This document shows positions 38,737 through 54,640 of a stretch of 64,000 nucleotides of DNA, in pieces (positions within the stretch are counted from its first letter, which is position 1; every line of letters begins with the position of its first letter). Below the pieces are notes generated by a model. It worked only from the letters and a program-made list of their open reading frames with translations. It was not told the DNA's origin and ran no database searches. This DNA comes from DASVUC01 sp038237225 (GTDB lineage: Bacteria; Planctomycetota; Phycisphaerae; Tepidisphaerales; Tepidisphaeraceae). The position numbers were made by a program, and so were the translations under genes. Location of the stretch: positions 665,180-729,179 of the forward strand of contig JBBRYX010000001.1 of assembly GCA_038237225.1 (NCBI GenBank), given 5' to 3'.

Positions 38737-40908
38737 ATGGATTTGTGCCGCGCCTGGGCCGTTATTTTCGTTTTGGGTGGGATCGCGGTTGCACAAGCGC
38801 AGACCCAGCCGGCCACGCGGCGCGCCCCGGGAGATGATCTCCAAACCGTTTACGCGACGTCGCAGCCCGCGCCGGCGCTCGCTCACCATGATGAGATCTC
38901 GCAAGGGCTGGAGCCGATCCTGCTCAAGCAGGCGCGGTTTCTGGTCTCCCAGCTTCATCCCTGGGAAAAGGACAAAGCCGCGCTTCTCCTGACCAAGGGG
39001 AATTCCACCGAAGCAGACATCCGTCCCAACGCCCACGCCGCTTGCGGCTTCGCGACACTCTATCGCTGCAATCTCAAGACAGAGCGGCTCTCTCCTGAAA
39101 TTGCGCGCGACAAGGCAATCGCCATCCTCCGTTTCCTCCTGCCGACGCACGGCGCGGGTGGCGTCACCACCAACGACAACAAGCAATGGATGACCCAGTG
39201 GCAGTCCGCGCTGTGGGCCAACGAAGCGGGAAAAGCTGCGTGGCTCTTGTGGAACGATCTCGATCCCAACCTCCGCTGGCTCGCCGCCCGGATGATCTGT
39301 GATGAAGCCGACCGCTTCGTCGATCGCCCCCCCGATCATCAAGTCGAGCGCGATACCAAGGCCGAGGAAAATGCCTGGAATTCCACCGTTGTGTCGCTGG
39401 CGTTCAACATGTTCCCCAGGCACCCGCACCACGCGAAGTGGGGCGAGACCGCCATTCGCTGGCAGCTCTCCGCGTTCGCGACGGCGAGGGATGTGTCGCG
39501 CACCGACGTCGTTGATGGCAAGCCGCTCAACCAATGGATCCAGTTCCCGAACATCTACGATGATTACACGCTGGAGAACCACGATCGCGTTCACCCGGAT
39601 TACATGACGTCGCCGCGCACGCTCGCGACGCAAAAGCTGGTTTACGATTGGGCGGGGAACCCCGCGCCCCAGGCGCTGCTTTTCAACGCCGACAAAATTT
39701 ACGCAAGCCTGAAGCACCTGACGCTACCCGACGGCGGCTTCATTTACCCCAACGGTCAGGATTGGCATCTCCATCGCAACGCCGACTGGTTCGGCACGCA
39801 CGCCACCATGGCCGTGATGCTGAACGATCCGCAAGCCGCCCGCCTCGCGCGGATCAGTCTCGACACCGCAGCTCGGATGATCGCCCGCGACCCCAACGGC
39901 GGGATCTACGCCCCCGGCGAAACCATCTTCGCGTCCTCACAATCAATGCTCTTCAACATTTACGCCGATGCTTATCTCATTCTTCGCTCGATGGGCGAAG
40001 GGCCGGCGCCAATTTCCGAATCACAACTCTGGCAACAGCTTTCGGGAAATCATCTCTTCACGTCCGGCAAGTTCGATGTCCTTCGCACCGATCGCAGCAT
40101 CGCCACCTTTTCCTGGGGCCGGCAGATCATGGGGATGGCGTTGCCGATGACGAAGAACCTGATGCTCACGCCCAATGATCGGAACCTCATCGGCATGGTC
40201 CAGGTGGATGGACCGAACGGTCTCGTTCGCGACACACCCACGCTCAAAGGTTTTCGACGCATCTCGCCTATCGATCCGCCGACCGCCGTCCCGGGGGTTC
40301 CACCGCTCCCGCCGAATTGTTTTGCCTTCGCAGGCTTGCTCTCCCGCGCGGACGGCCTGCTCGAACAACCGTTCGCGTTCCTCGCCCTTTCGGATGGTCG
40401 CACGATCTATCTCGACAACCCGCGCCTCACCGGCGAGAAGAAACCGCGGCGCTGTGACTTCGGCACACTGGGAATCCTCAATGATGCCAGCTGGGTCCAC
40501 CACAACGGCCTGCGCATGCTTTTCTTCGATAAGGGCGAGATCACCTTCGCCGGGCGCGAAGCCGATCAAAACGATCCCGCGGACCTTTCGTCCCGCTGGT
40601 ACAACCTCGATGGCCTGGGCATTATCGTCCTCTCCTCCAGCGGCCAGCAGCGGTATCTCCCTCATCCCACCAAGGCTCCCGGACGTCTCGAGCAGCTTTT
40701 CCATCTCAGCCACATCGCGCGGATCCCCGAAAGCATCAAACCCACCGCGCTGGTTTTCTATCCCAACACCAACTGGTCGCGCACGCGCGATCTTGCGAAT
40801 GTGTGCAAACTGGTTCAACCCGATGCCACGCACTTTGTAATTACTCTGGATGATGCGAAGGTCGTCACCATCGACTTTGCCCGGCTCGTCATCACAATGA
40901 CACCGTAA
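38737..40908 (+). CDS. Secreted (alpha/alpha)-barrel protein, probable polysaccharide lyase or hydrolase
   Basis: The 723-residue product has a signal peptide (LCRAWAVIFVLGGIAVAQA). A helical N-terminal two thirds contains Trp- and His-rich stretches such as WMTQWQSALWANEAGKAAWL, PNGQDWHLHRNADWFGTHAT and GGIYAPGETIFAS. The C-terminal third is beta-rich (FSWGRQIMGMALPM, WYNLDGLGIIVLSSSG). This order resembles the toroid plus sandwich architecture of PL8, PL12 and PL21 lyases, but I cannot assign a family or all catalytic residues. It is cotranscribed with the neighbouring hydrolase and PL8 genes, which supports action on uronic-acid polysaccharides. Confidence 0.6.
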   Translation: MDLCRAWAVIFVLGGIAVAQAQTQPATRRAPGDDLQTVYATSQPAPALAHHDEISQGLEPILLKQARFLVSQLHPWEKDKAALLLTKGNSTEADIRPNAHAACGFATLYRCNLKTERLSPEIARDKAIAILRFLLPTHGAGGVTTNDNKQWMTQWQSALWANEAGKAAWLLWNDLDPNLRWLAARMICDEADRFVDRPPDHQVERDTKAEENAWNSTVVSLAFNMFPRHPHHAKWGETAIRWQLSAFATARDVSRTDVVDGKPLNQWIQFPNIYDDYTLENHDRVHPDYMTSPRTLATQKLVYDWAGNPAPQALLFNADKIYASLKHLTLPDGGFIYPNGQDWHLHRNADWFGTHATMAVMLNDPQAARLARISLDTAARMIARDPNGGIYAPGETIFASSQSMLFNIYADAYLILRSMGEGPAPISESQLWQQLSGNHLFTSGKFDVLRTDRSIATFSWGRQIMGMALPMTKNLMLTPNDRNLIGMVQVDGPNGLVRDTPTLKGFRRISPIDPPTAVPGVPPLPPNCFAFAGLLSRADGLLEQPFAFLALSDGRTIYLDNPRLTGEKKPRRCDFGTLGILNDASWVHHNGLRMLFFDKGEITFAGREADQNDPADLSSRWYNLDGLGIIVLSSSGQQRYLPHPTKAPGRLEQLFHLSHIARIPESIKPTALVFYPNTNWSRTRDLANVCKLVQPDATHFVITLDDAKVVTIDFARLVITMTP

Positions 40909-40915
40909 CTCGTAC

Positions 40916-40964
40916 GGGCGACACGACTCGGCTGAGCTCGTCGAAGTCAAGTGTCCCCCCTACA
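40916..40964. repeat. Family C palindrome, interrupted
   Basis: GGGCGACAC (40916-40924) and GTGTCCCCCC followed by TACA (40951-40964) form the outer arms, with GACTCGGCTGAGCTCGTCGA in between. It sits just before the ribosome site of the next gene. Confidence 0.6.
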
Positions 40965-40974
40965 AAGGATCTTC

Positions 40975-42156
40975 ATGCGATTCCCGACCCGCCTGCTTTT
41001 TGTTCTGCTTGTCCTCCCTTACTCCGCACATGCCGCCGACGACTTCACCCTTAGCTACTGGTTTGGCCCGCCACCGCGGTTCACGACGCTGGAGCGTTAT
41101 CAGGAGATCCAGGCCGCCAATTTCAACGTCGCGCTTCCCGCCGGCGGTTCCATGACGGTTGAGCAGAACCGCAAGATGCTCGACCACTGCCAGGCCGTTG
41201 GCATGAAAGCCATCATCATGGACCCGCGCATGATCTACTCCATCGACGGCAACCCGAAGAACAAACAAGCGCTGGACGCGATCATCAAGGATTATTCCGA
41301 TCACCCCGCGCTTCTCGGATACCACATCGTCGACGAACCCGGCGCGGGCGCCTTCAAAGGGCTGGGCGATGTCGTCGCATATCTCAAGGAGAAGGACCCG
41401 AAGCACCTCGCTTACATCAACCTCCTCCCAACCTACGCGCGCAATTTTAACGTGCTGGGGACGAAAACCTACGAAGAGTATGTCCGCAAGTATGTCCAGA
41501 TCGTCAAGCCGTCCGTCATCAGCTACGACCACTACCACTTCACGAACAATGGCGACGGTCCCGAGTTCTTCGAGAACCTCGAAACCGTGCGAAAGGTTTC
41601 AGTCGAAACCAACGTCCCGTTCTGGAACATCGTCCTCGCGATCCAGCATGGCGATTACCGCAACCTCAATGAGCACGAGCTGCGCTACGAAGCGATGCAA
41701 ACGCTCGCTTACGGCGCGAAGGGTTTACTCTGGTTCACCTACTGGTCCCCCACCGAATCCGACAAATCCTTCGATTGGCACCATCCGCTCATCAACGCGG
41801 ACGGTTCCAAAGATCCTCACTACCACATGGTCAAGAAGATCAACGCGGAGGTTCTGGCGTTCGCCGATGCGTTAAAAGAGGCAAAGTCCACCGCCGTTCG
41901 CGCTCCGCAGAACCTCGACCCACCTTTCACACTGGGCGAGTTTACAGGACCAGACGGCCATCAGATGCGCTTCATCGCCAGCGGCGACTACAAGAAGGAA
42001 ATTGCCATTCCACTCGCAATTCCCGCGGAGAATGCCGAGCGCTTCGATCCTTTTACGCGAAAGTGGGAAACCATCCAGGGCGGATCCAAGGCCGGGAAAC
42101 TCCACACCACCATCGACCTGCCGCCCGGTAGCGCCGTACTTGTCCGATGGCGCTAA
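40975..42156 (+). CDS. Secreted TIM-barrel glycoside hydrolase-like protein
   Basis: The 393-residue product has a signal peptide (MRFPTRLLFVLLVLPYSAHA). A (beta/alpha)8-barrel pattern follows: FTLSYWFGPPPRFTTLERYQ, ANFNVALPAGG, HPALLGYHIVDEPGAGAFKG with the probable acid/base Glu, PSVISYDHYHF, FWNIVLAIQHGDY, LAYGAKGLLWFTYWSP. The GYHIVDEPG strand end and GLLWFTYWSP resemble clan A enzymes such as GH42 beta-galactosidases, without a firm family match. A small C-terminal beta domain follows. AAGGA lies 6 bases before the ATG. It probably trims oligosaccharides in the periplasm. Confidence 0.7.
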   Translation: MRFPTRLLFVLLVLPYSAHAADDFTLSYWFGPPPRFTTLERYQEIQAANFNVALPAGGSMTVEQNRKMLDHCQAVGMKAIIMDPRMIYSIDGNPKNKQALDAIIKDYSDHPALLGYHIVDEPGAGAFKGLGDVVAYLKEKDPKHLAYINLLPTYARNFNVLGTKTYEEYVRKYVQIVKPSVISYDHYHFTNNGDGPEFFENLETVRKVSVETNVPFWNIVLAIQHGDYRNLNEHELRYEAMQTLAYGAKGLLWFTYWSPTESDKSFDWHHPLINADGSKDPHYHMVKKINAEVLAFADALKEAKSTAVRAPQNLDPPFTLGEFTGPDGHQMRFIASGDYKKEIAIPLAIPAENAERFDPFTRKWETIQGGSKAGKLHTTIDLPPGSAVLVRWR

Positions 42157-42238
42157 CCAATTACGATGAACACAATGCATTCGCGGGCGATGCGACTCAG
42201 CTTCGCCGTCGCCCTGTCTGTACCTGAGGAGCGTTCAT

Positions 42239-44359
42239 TTGATCCTCCGCTTGGTCATGGCTTTCGTCCTGGGCACGCTCGCTGCGCGCTGCAGCGCATC
42301 TGAAAGTCCCTCCTCGCGGCCGTCAACGACATCCATTCAGACCGTGCGCGAGCGCATGGTTCGGTCCGTGATTCCCACAGCGGTCGACCAGCTTCGCGGT
42401 CTCGATTATGCCGCTCACGACTTTGCGAAAAAGTTAAGCCCGGACGGCTCCTGGCCCAACATCAACTACAACGATACTGCGAGAACCCGCTGGCAGGTCG
42501 GTCAGCACCTCGACCGGCTGCTTTTAATGAGCAAGGCGTATCGCGTAGCGCGCGATGCCGGAAAAGCCGATGCCCCGCTGAAGGAAAAGATTGACCTTGC
42601 CTTCGCGCACTGGCTCGATCACGACTACAAAAACTCCAACTGGTGGTGGAATGAGATCGGCACGCCGCAACTTCTGGGCGAAACGCTGCTTCTCCTGTCG
42701 CCGGAGATTGCAAAGCCGCAGCTCGACAAGGCGATTGCAATCCTCAAGCGCGCCGACTGGAACAAGTGGACCGGCCAGAATCTCATCTGGGGCACGGAAA
42801 TCCAGATCACCCGCGGCATCCTCGAAGAAAACACCGACGTCGTTTCTGCAGCCTTTACGCGGATGTACCAGGAAGTCCGCATCACCACCGAAGAAGGCAT
42901 TCAGCCCGACTACTCCTTCCACCAGCACGGCGCGCAGCTTTACAATGGCAGCTACGGTCTCGCGTTCGCCAACGACGTCGGCAGGCTCATCGCCTACTCG
43001 TGGGACACTCCGTGGCAGGCGCCCGCGGACAAGCTCGACATCTTCACCAACTATATGGTCGACGCCCAGGCATGGATGATCTGGGATCGCGTCTTCGATT
43101 ATTCCGCGGTGGGTCGTGAGATCGTGCGCAAAGGGAAATCCGCCGTCCCCCGTTCCTGGGCGGGCGGACCGGTTTCCCCCGTCGGGGCGGCATATTCTCT
43201 GCTCAACACGGTCGATCTCCTCAGCCAGCATTCCCTGCCCCGTCTCGATGAGTGGCAGGCGTTCGAATCCCGCCTCCGCCTCGAACCCCGCGCTACGCCG
43301 CTCTTCGGCAACAAGCATTTCTGGTGCTCAGACTACATGGCGCACCGCCGGCTCACGTGGTTCGTCTCGATCAAAATGCTCTCCGATCGCATGATCAATG
43401 CCGAGTTGGTCAACGATGAAGGAAAGAAGTCCCACCACCTTTCCGAAGGCGCCACGCTCATCTACCGCTCCGGAAATGAATACCGCGACATCTTTCCCGC
43501 CTGGGACTGGCGCAAAATCCCCGGCACCACCGCAGAGCAAAACGATCTCACGCCCGATGCGAATGAGATCCACTTCAAAGGCGCCACCCGCTTCGTCGGC
43601 GGCGTCTCCGATGGAACTTACGGCCTGGCCTTCATGCACCTCAAGCGCGGCGATCTCACCGGACACAAAGCGTGGTTCTGCTTCGATGATGAAATCGTCG
43701 CCCTGGGCGCCGGCATCACCTGCACCTCCGACAAGCCCGTCTTCACCACCGTCAATCAATGCAACCTTTCCGGTCAGATCAACCAAGGCTTCAATCCGCA
43801 GCGCCGGTGGGTTCATCACGACGGCATCGGTTACATCTTCCCCTTGCGCCCCAATCCTGCCGACAAAAACCCAGCGACACCGCCGCCCAATGTCGCCGTA
43901 GCCCTGCGACACCAGACCGGATCGTGGTCCGACATCGGACCGGGACCGAGTGATCCCGTCACCCTGCAGGTGGTCACCATCGGCATCGATCACGGTTCCC
44001 ACCCGCTTAGCACTTCCTACGCCTACATGATCCTCCCCGACACCGCCGCCGACGAAGTCGCCCGCCGCTCGCAACGCCTCGATATCGACATCCTTGCCAA
44101 CAACGCCGATTTGCAAGCCGTCTATCACCGCGGACTCGAAATCGTCATGGCTGCGTTCTTCACGCCCGGTAAGCTCGGAAACATCACGGTCGATCAACCG
44201 TGTCTGCTGATCCTTCGCAACGGCAAGCTCACGCTGGCAAATCCGGAGAATAAAGCGCTCGCAATCGGCGTCACCGTCGGCAACGTGAGCCGGCAACTCA
44301 CGCTGCCCGCCGGTTCAGTCGCGGGGTCAAGCGTGACGATCGACACCGCGCTCCCCTAG
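42239..44359 (+). CDS. Polysaccharide lyase family 8 (chondroitin AC/hyaluronate/xanthan lyase type)
   Basis: The 706-residue product cuts uronic-acid polysaccharides by beta-elimination, giving 4,5-unsaturated ends. It has a signal peptide and an N-terminal (alpha/alpha) toroid with NWWWNEIGTPQLLGETLLLL at residues 134-153. H230 and Y239 in DYSFHQHGAQLYNGSYG, and R293 and R297 in GREIVRKGK, have the same spacing as H225, Y234, R288 and R292 of chondroitin AC lyase. N181 (GQNLIW) fits the neutralising Asn. The C-terminal half is the usual beta-sandwich. The TTG start has GAGGAG seven bases upstream. The precise substrate is not readable. It ends the seven-gene run. Confidence 0.93.
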   Translation: MILRLVMAFVLGTLAARCSASESPSSRPSTTSIQTVRERMVRSVIPTAVDQLRGLDYAAHDFAKKLSPDGSWPNINYNDTARTRWQVGQHLDRLLLMSKAYRVARDAGKADAPLKEKIDLAFAHWLDHDYKNSNWWWNEIGTPQLLGETLLLLSPEIAKPQLDKAIAILKRADWNKWTGQNLIWGTEIQITRGILEENTDVVSAAFTRMYQEVRITTEEGIQPDYSFHQHGAQLYNGSYGLAFANDVGRLIAYSWDTPWQAPADKLDIFTNYMVDAQAWMIWDRVFDYSAVGREIVRKGKSAVPRSWAGGPVSPVGAAYSLLNTVDLLSQHSLPRLDEWQAFESRLRLEPRATPLFGNKHFWCSDYMAHRRLTWFVSIKMLSDRMINAELVNDEGKKSHHLSEGATLIYRSGNEYRDIFPAWDWRKIPGTTAEQNDLTPDANEIHFKGATRFVGGVSDGTYGLAFMHLKRGDLTGHKAWFCFDDEIVALGAGITCTSDKPVFTTVNQCNLSGQINQGFNPQRRWVHHDGIGYIFPLRPNPADKNPATPPPNVAVALRHQTGSWSDIGPGPSDPVTLQVVTIGIDHGSHPLSTSYAYMILPDTAADEVARRSQRLDIDILANNADLQAVYHRGLEIVMAAFFTPGKLGNITVDQPCLLILRNGKLTLANPENKALAIGVTVGNVSRQLTLPAGSVAGSSVTIDTALP

Positions 44360-44392
44360 AAAGCGGAACCGGCCCCGCCGCGCCTTCCCCTC

Positions 44393-44899
44393 CTATGCCA
44401 GATGGTGATATCGAAAATACGAAGCAGCAAAACAACGATCCGCAAGCGCCACCGCCATTCGCTCGCGCTCATCCGGCGGCGACAGAAAATTGATCGTCGC
44501 CACCAGCGGACGCCGCTTCAGCTCAAGCAGCGCAAACGCCGGCTCAAATTCCGTATCGTGGAGTTGCTGAAGCAAAAATCGCTGGAACGCCTCCAGCGTG
44601 ATCTGGTCCGCGGATTTATCCAAACCAGTGCAGAGCAAACTGACGCTGGCAAGATCCCCATTGCACCGAATGGTCGCAATGCCCGCCGTCGGCGCCGATG
44701 CCCGCCACCGCAGCGTGATCGAAGGACTCCAAGGTGCCTTGGTCTCGAACGCCTCCGGATCCCGCCACAAGGCAGCCGAAAACTGCGGGATCATCTCCGT
44801 CGCGCCGGCGATCTGATCCAGCGCTTCATACGTGTACTCCGCCTGCGCCCCAAGCTCCCCCTTCACGTTAAGATCGGCAACCCAAAACGTCTTTGACAC
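44393..44899 (-). CDS. Hypothetical protein, 168 residues
   Basis: No family is recognised. It has no signal or membrane helix. The sequence starts MSKTFWVADLNVKGELGAQ and contains PWSPSITLRWRASAPTAGIA and TIRCNGDLASVSLLCTGLD, alternating short strands and helices. The end is AVALADRCFAASYFRYHHLA. I chose the GTG at 44897-44899 because GAGG lies five bases upstream; an earlier GTG at 44905 is possible. It is convergent with the lyase gene and divergent from the giant kinase gene. Confidence 0.7.
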   Translation of the reverse strand: MSKTFWVADLNVKGELGAQAEYTYEALDQIAGATEMIPQFSAALWRDPEAFETKAPWSPSITLRWRASAPTAGIATIRCNGDLASVSLLCTGLDKSADQITLEAFQRFLLQQLHDTEFEPAFALLELKRRPLVATINFLSPPDERERMAVALADRCFAASYFRYHHLA

Positions 44900-45214
44900 G
44901 CACACCTCAAACCATCGGTTCTACAGCCAAACCGAACTCAACTCCACCCCCACTTCCCAATTCCGCTCAACACGCCTTGACCGGGCTCAGCAAGAGTTTT
45001 TTCGGTTTCCCCCATTGTCGCAAGCCAAGGGCCGAAGGTAAGCTGTCTCCGCTGGCAAGTCTCTGCGCAGTAAGGACTGAGCGCCCGCGCGGGGCAACAC
45101 TCCTTCTCGCAAAGACTCGTGCGATGGAACCCAAAGAGCTGACGCAGTTCTACGTTTTGCTGCGCCATGGGGCTCACGGATCGGGCTTCCGCGACACATC
45201 ATTTGGAGAGGGCG
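44900..45214. other. 315-base gap before the HAMP-array kinase gene
   Basis: The interval should contain divergent promoters for the hypothetical protein and the kinase. I saw no convincing -35/-10 pair, terminator or repeat family member. GGAGAGGG at 45203-45210 is the ribosome site of the kinase. Confidence 0.4.
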
Positions 45215-51634
<6,420 letters not shown>

Positions 51635-51639
51635 CTTGA

Positions 51640-51714
51640 GCGGTCAGCCGTCAGCTTTCAGCTTTCAGCCAGAAAGATTTTGTTTTGCCCGGCTGATAAC
51701 TGATCGCTGACCGC
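51640..51714. repeat. Stuttering inverted repeat between the kinase genes
   Basis: GCGGTCAGC and GCTGACCGC form the ends; between them the words CAGCTTTCAGCTTTCAGCC and CTGATAACTGATCG repeat in a stuttering way. It could form an imperfect hairpin between the two genes. Confidence 0.7.
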
Positions 51715-51721
51715 TACTCCC

Positions 51722-53863
51722 ATGGACGACGTCAAAGTCAACATCCTCATCATCGACGACAAGCCCGAAAAGGTGCTTGCCCTCGAAGCCGTGCTCGAAG
51801 AGCTCGGCCAGAATATTGTCTGCGCGCACTCCGGCCGCGAAGGCCTGCGCTGCCTGCTCAACGGCGACTTCGCCGTCATTCTTCTCGACGTCAACATGCC
51901 CGGGATGGACGGCTTCGAAACCGCCGCCATGATCCGCCAGCGCCAAGCCAGCCGCGACGTCCCCATCATTTTCATCACGGCCTTCGGCGATGAGATGCAT
52001 GTCCAGCAGGGCTATTCGCTGGGCGCTGTTGACTACATTCTCGCGCCCGTCGTGCCCGAAGTCCTTCGCTCCAAGGTCGGCGTCTTCGTCGATCTCTTCA
52101 AGAAAACGCATCAAGTCCAGCGCCAGGCGGAGATCCTCCGCCGCCGCGCCAGCCAGCTCCAGCAACTCACCGCGGCTTCGGTCGCCATCAACGCCGCCCT
52201 CTCGATCGAGAAGATGCTCCAACTCGTCACCGACACCGCCCGCGAAGTCGTCGGCAGCCACCAGGCCATCACCCTCTTCATCCTCGATCCCGGCTCCGAT
52301 CAGCGCGCCCCGCGCACCCAGTCCGTCTCCTCCTTCTCCGACAAGTACGATGCCTGGCGCAAGCGGCCCCTCCAGCTCGACCCCATCGCCCGCACCCTCG
52401 TCGCTAAACGCCAGGGCCCCACGCGCATGAGCGAGCGCGAGCTTCACGATCACCCCGATTGGGAAATCGTCCGCGAGCTGAACATCCCGCCCATCCGCGG
52501 CGGGATGCTCGCCGTCCCCCTCACCGGCCGAAGCGGAAACAACCTCGGCATCATCTACCTCGCCGAGCGCTACGACGGCGCCTTCACCACCGACGATGAA
52601 TCCCTCCTCGTCCAGCTCTCGCAGATGGCTTCCATCGCGATCGAAAACGCCCTCTTCGCCGAAGAGCGCGAAGCCAACCGCATCAAGGACGAGTTCCTCT
52701 CGACGCTATCCCACGAGCTGCGCACGCCCCTCAACGCCATCCTCGGCTGGACCCAGCTCCTGCGCCTCGAGGCCCTCCCCGAAGAAGCCATCCACGGCGT
52801 CGATGTCATCGAACGCAACGCCCGCGCTCAAGCGAAGCTGATCGAAGATCTCCTCGACGTGTCCCGTATTACCACCGGGAAGCTCCGCCTCAACGTGAGG
52901 CCTCTGAAATTTTCCTCCGTCATCGACGCCGCCGCCGAGACCCTCCGCCCTCTCGCCGAACAAAAGGGCCTCATCGTCACCTGGACTCCGTCCGATTCTA
53001 ATGATGACAGCATCGGCGATCCCGATCGCCTCCAGCAGGTCGTCTGGAACCTCCTCTCCAACGCCATCAAGTTCACCCCCGCCGGCGGGCGCATCGACAT
53101 CCGCCTCGACTCCATCAATACCCACCTCAGGCTTCAGATCGTCGACACGGGGCTTGGCATCGCCGCCGGCTTCCTCCCCTTCGTCTTCGACCGCTTTCGC
53201 CAGGCCGACAGCACCAGCCGCCGCTCGCATGGCGGACTCGGGATCGGCTTGGCGATCGTCCGCCGAATCGTCGAGCTTCACGGCGGCACCGTCACCGCCG
53301 AAAGTGCAGGCGAAGGCCGCGGCGCCACTTTCACGGTCACCCTGCCGCCCGGCGTCGCCGCGCTTTCGCCCCATCCCGACCGGACCTCCGATTTCGCCTC
53401 GACGCCCGCAGCCAACGATCAACCTGCACGCGACCTCGGCGACATGTGCATCCTCGTCGTCGACGATGAGCCGGATGCACGGGACGTCATTGCCCGGACG
53501 CTCGAGCGCTGCGGCGCGCGGATCATCAGCGCATCCGGCGTTGCCGAGGCAATGCCCGCAATCAACGGCGAAAAGCTCGACCTGATTATCACCGACATCG
53601 CCATGCCCGGAGAGGACGGCTTCGACCTCCTCCGGCATGTTCGCTCCCTCACCGGCATCAACGGCACCGCCATCCCCACAATTGCCGTCACCGCCTGCGC
53701 CAGCGACGAAGACCGCGCCAAGGCGATCGCCGCGGGCTTCAAAGCCCATCTCTCCAAGCCGGTCTATCCCTCAGAGCTGGTTGATCTGGTCGGCCGGCTC
53801 TGCGATGAGCGAAAATCCACCGCGGCCCGCGGCACACGCGTCCCGTGCCCCCGACCTCTTTAG
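51722..53863 (+). CDS. Hybrid histidine kinase (REC-GAF-HisKA-HATPase-REC)
   Basis: The 713-residue cytoplasmic protein starts with a receiver (ILIIDDKPEKVLALEAVLEE, VILLDVNMPGMDGFETA; phospho-Asp near residue 59). A GAF domain (about 145-310) follows, then HisKA with H331 in TLSHELRTPLN, an HATPase (NLLSNAIKFTP, DTGLGIAAGFLPFVF, GGLGIGLAIV) and a C-terminal receiver from about 575 (ILVVDDEPDARD, IITDIAMPGEDGF). Such N-terminal receiver kinases usually take phosphate from another kinase; the HAMP-array kinase directly upstream is the natural partner. The two genes are separated by only 87 bases and a stuttering repeat. No output DNA-binding domain is present. Confidence 0.93.
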   Translation: MDDVKVNILIIDDKPEKVLALEAVLEELGQNIVCAHSGREGLRCLLNGDFAVILLDVNMPGMDGFETAAMIRQRQASRDVPIIFITAFGDEMHVQQGYSLGAVDYILAPVVPEVLRSKVGVFVDLFKKTHQVQRQAEILRRRASQLQQLTAASVAINAALSIEKMLQLVTDTAREVVGSHQAITLFILDPGSDQRAPRTQSVSSFSDKYDAWRKRPLQLDPIARTLVAKRQGPTRMSERELHDHPDWEIVRELNIPPIRGGMLAVPLTGRSGNNLGIIYLAERYDGAFTTDDESLLVQLSQMASIAIENALFAEEREANRIKDEFLSTLSHELRTPLNAILGWTQLLRLEALPEEAIHGVDVIERNARAQAKLIEDLLDVSRITTGKLRLNVRPLKFSSVIDAAAETLRPLAEQKGLIVTWTPSDSNDDSIGDPDRLQQVVWNLLSNAIKFTPAGGRIDIRLDSINTHLRLQIVDTGLGIAAGFLPFVFDRFRQADSTSRRSHGGLGIGLAIVRRIVELHGGTVTAESAGEGRGATFTVTLPPGVAALSPHPDRTSDFASTPAANDQPARDLGDMCILVVDDEPDARDVIARTLERCGARIISASGVAEAMPAINGEKLDLIITDIAMPGEDGFDLLRHVRSLTGINGTAIPTIAVTACASDEDRAKAIAAGFKAHLSKPVYPSELVDLVGRLCDERKSTAARGTRVPCPRPL

Positions 53864-54639
53864 AATTCCATTTAGGATTCCATCTTGCAATGGGGCATGG
53901 GGAGGCATCCCGCGAAGGCACAAGCGAGGCGGAGGCTCATCATGGTGGGGCGGCGACTCGATTGGCGGGGCATCATGGGAGGACGGTGATTGGGGAGGCT
54001 TCTACGAATCCGGATGCGGCGGGTACAGTGGCACGCTGAGTTGGTTTGGGGATGAGGCGGCCCAAAAAAATGGGATAGGAATTTGTCCGATGCGTTTTGA
54101 AAAGTGGGAAGAAATGGGAAGTTTTGGGAAGTGGGGTGGGGGGTGGCTGGGCGATGATGGTCGGCAGCAGAGAGCGCGAAGGCGCGAAGACGCGAAGGGG
54201 GGGAGCTGTCGCACGTCTCATGTCGCTCATGTGCATGTGGGACATTGTGGGACATTTTCTGGAACGTGAAACGTGAAACGTGAAACGTGATGTGGAGGGC
54301 GCGCGGGGAGAGGGTGAGCGTTTGGGGGTGTTTTGGGGTGAGTCCGTGCGCATGGAGAACCTCCTTCTGTAGATCCCCTCGCGCTGCGCGCAAAAGTGTC
54401 TTGGCGCGCAGCGCTTTTTGGGAGAACGCGGTTTTTGGTGCGGGGCGAGGGAAAAGAACTTTGTCTTTTTGGATTTTGTGATTTGGCGCGCTGCGCGATT
54501 TGCGCGCCGCGGGCGCAGCGCGGGGTTTATGGTGAGAAGAGATTGACGATCGGGTGATTGGGTCATTGACGATTGAAGAGTTGCGTTCCGCGCAATCCCA
54601 ATCGTCAATAACTCAATCGTCAATCGCTCAATCGGAATT
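53864..54639. other. 776-base gene-free, repeat-rich gap
   Basis: No gene is supported. The left part is G-rich with drifting repeats (GGGAAG, GTGGGACATTGTGGGACATT). A fragment of the GCGAAGGCGCGAAGACGCGAAG type lies near 54175, GTGAAACGTGAAACGTGAAACG near 54258, and a TCAATCGTCAAT-type stuttering repeat at 54545-54640. A perfect hairpin with a T-run lies at 54381-54419. The long open frames here translate only these repeats. Confidence 0.7.
54381..54419 (+). terminator. Strong GC hairpin with T-run
   Basis: GCGCTGCGCGC and GCGCGCAGCGC form a perfect 11-base stem with a 12-base loop, followed by TTTTTG. It is 518 bases after the kinase stop. It may end a long 3' region or be a repeat by itself; more GCGCAGCGC words follow near 54500-54525. 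Confidence 0.55.
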
Positions 54640-54640
54640 T
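54545..54640. repeat. Stuttering GATTGACGATTGA-type inverted repeat
   Basis: GGTGATTGGGTCATTGACGATTG on the left pairs with words of the form CAATCGTCAATAACTCAATC and CGTCAATCGCTCAATCGG on the right, around a GCGTTCCGCGC centre. It borders the 3' end of the minus-strand gene at 54640. Confidence 0.7.

Noticed and set aside
53872..54623. Open frames on both strands in the gap after the kinases
   Set aside because: Their translations consist of repeat words (for example HVSRFTFHVSRF) and have no start signals or domains.
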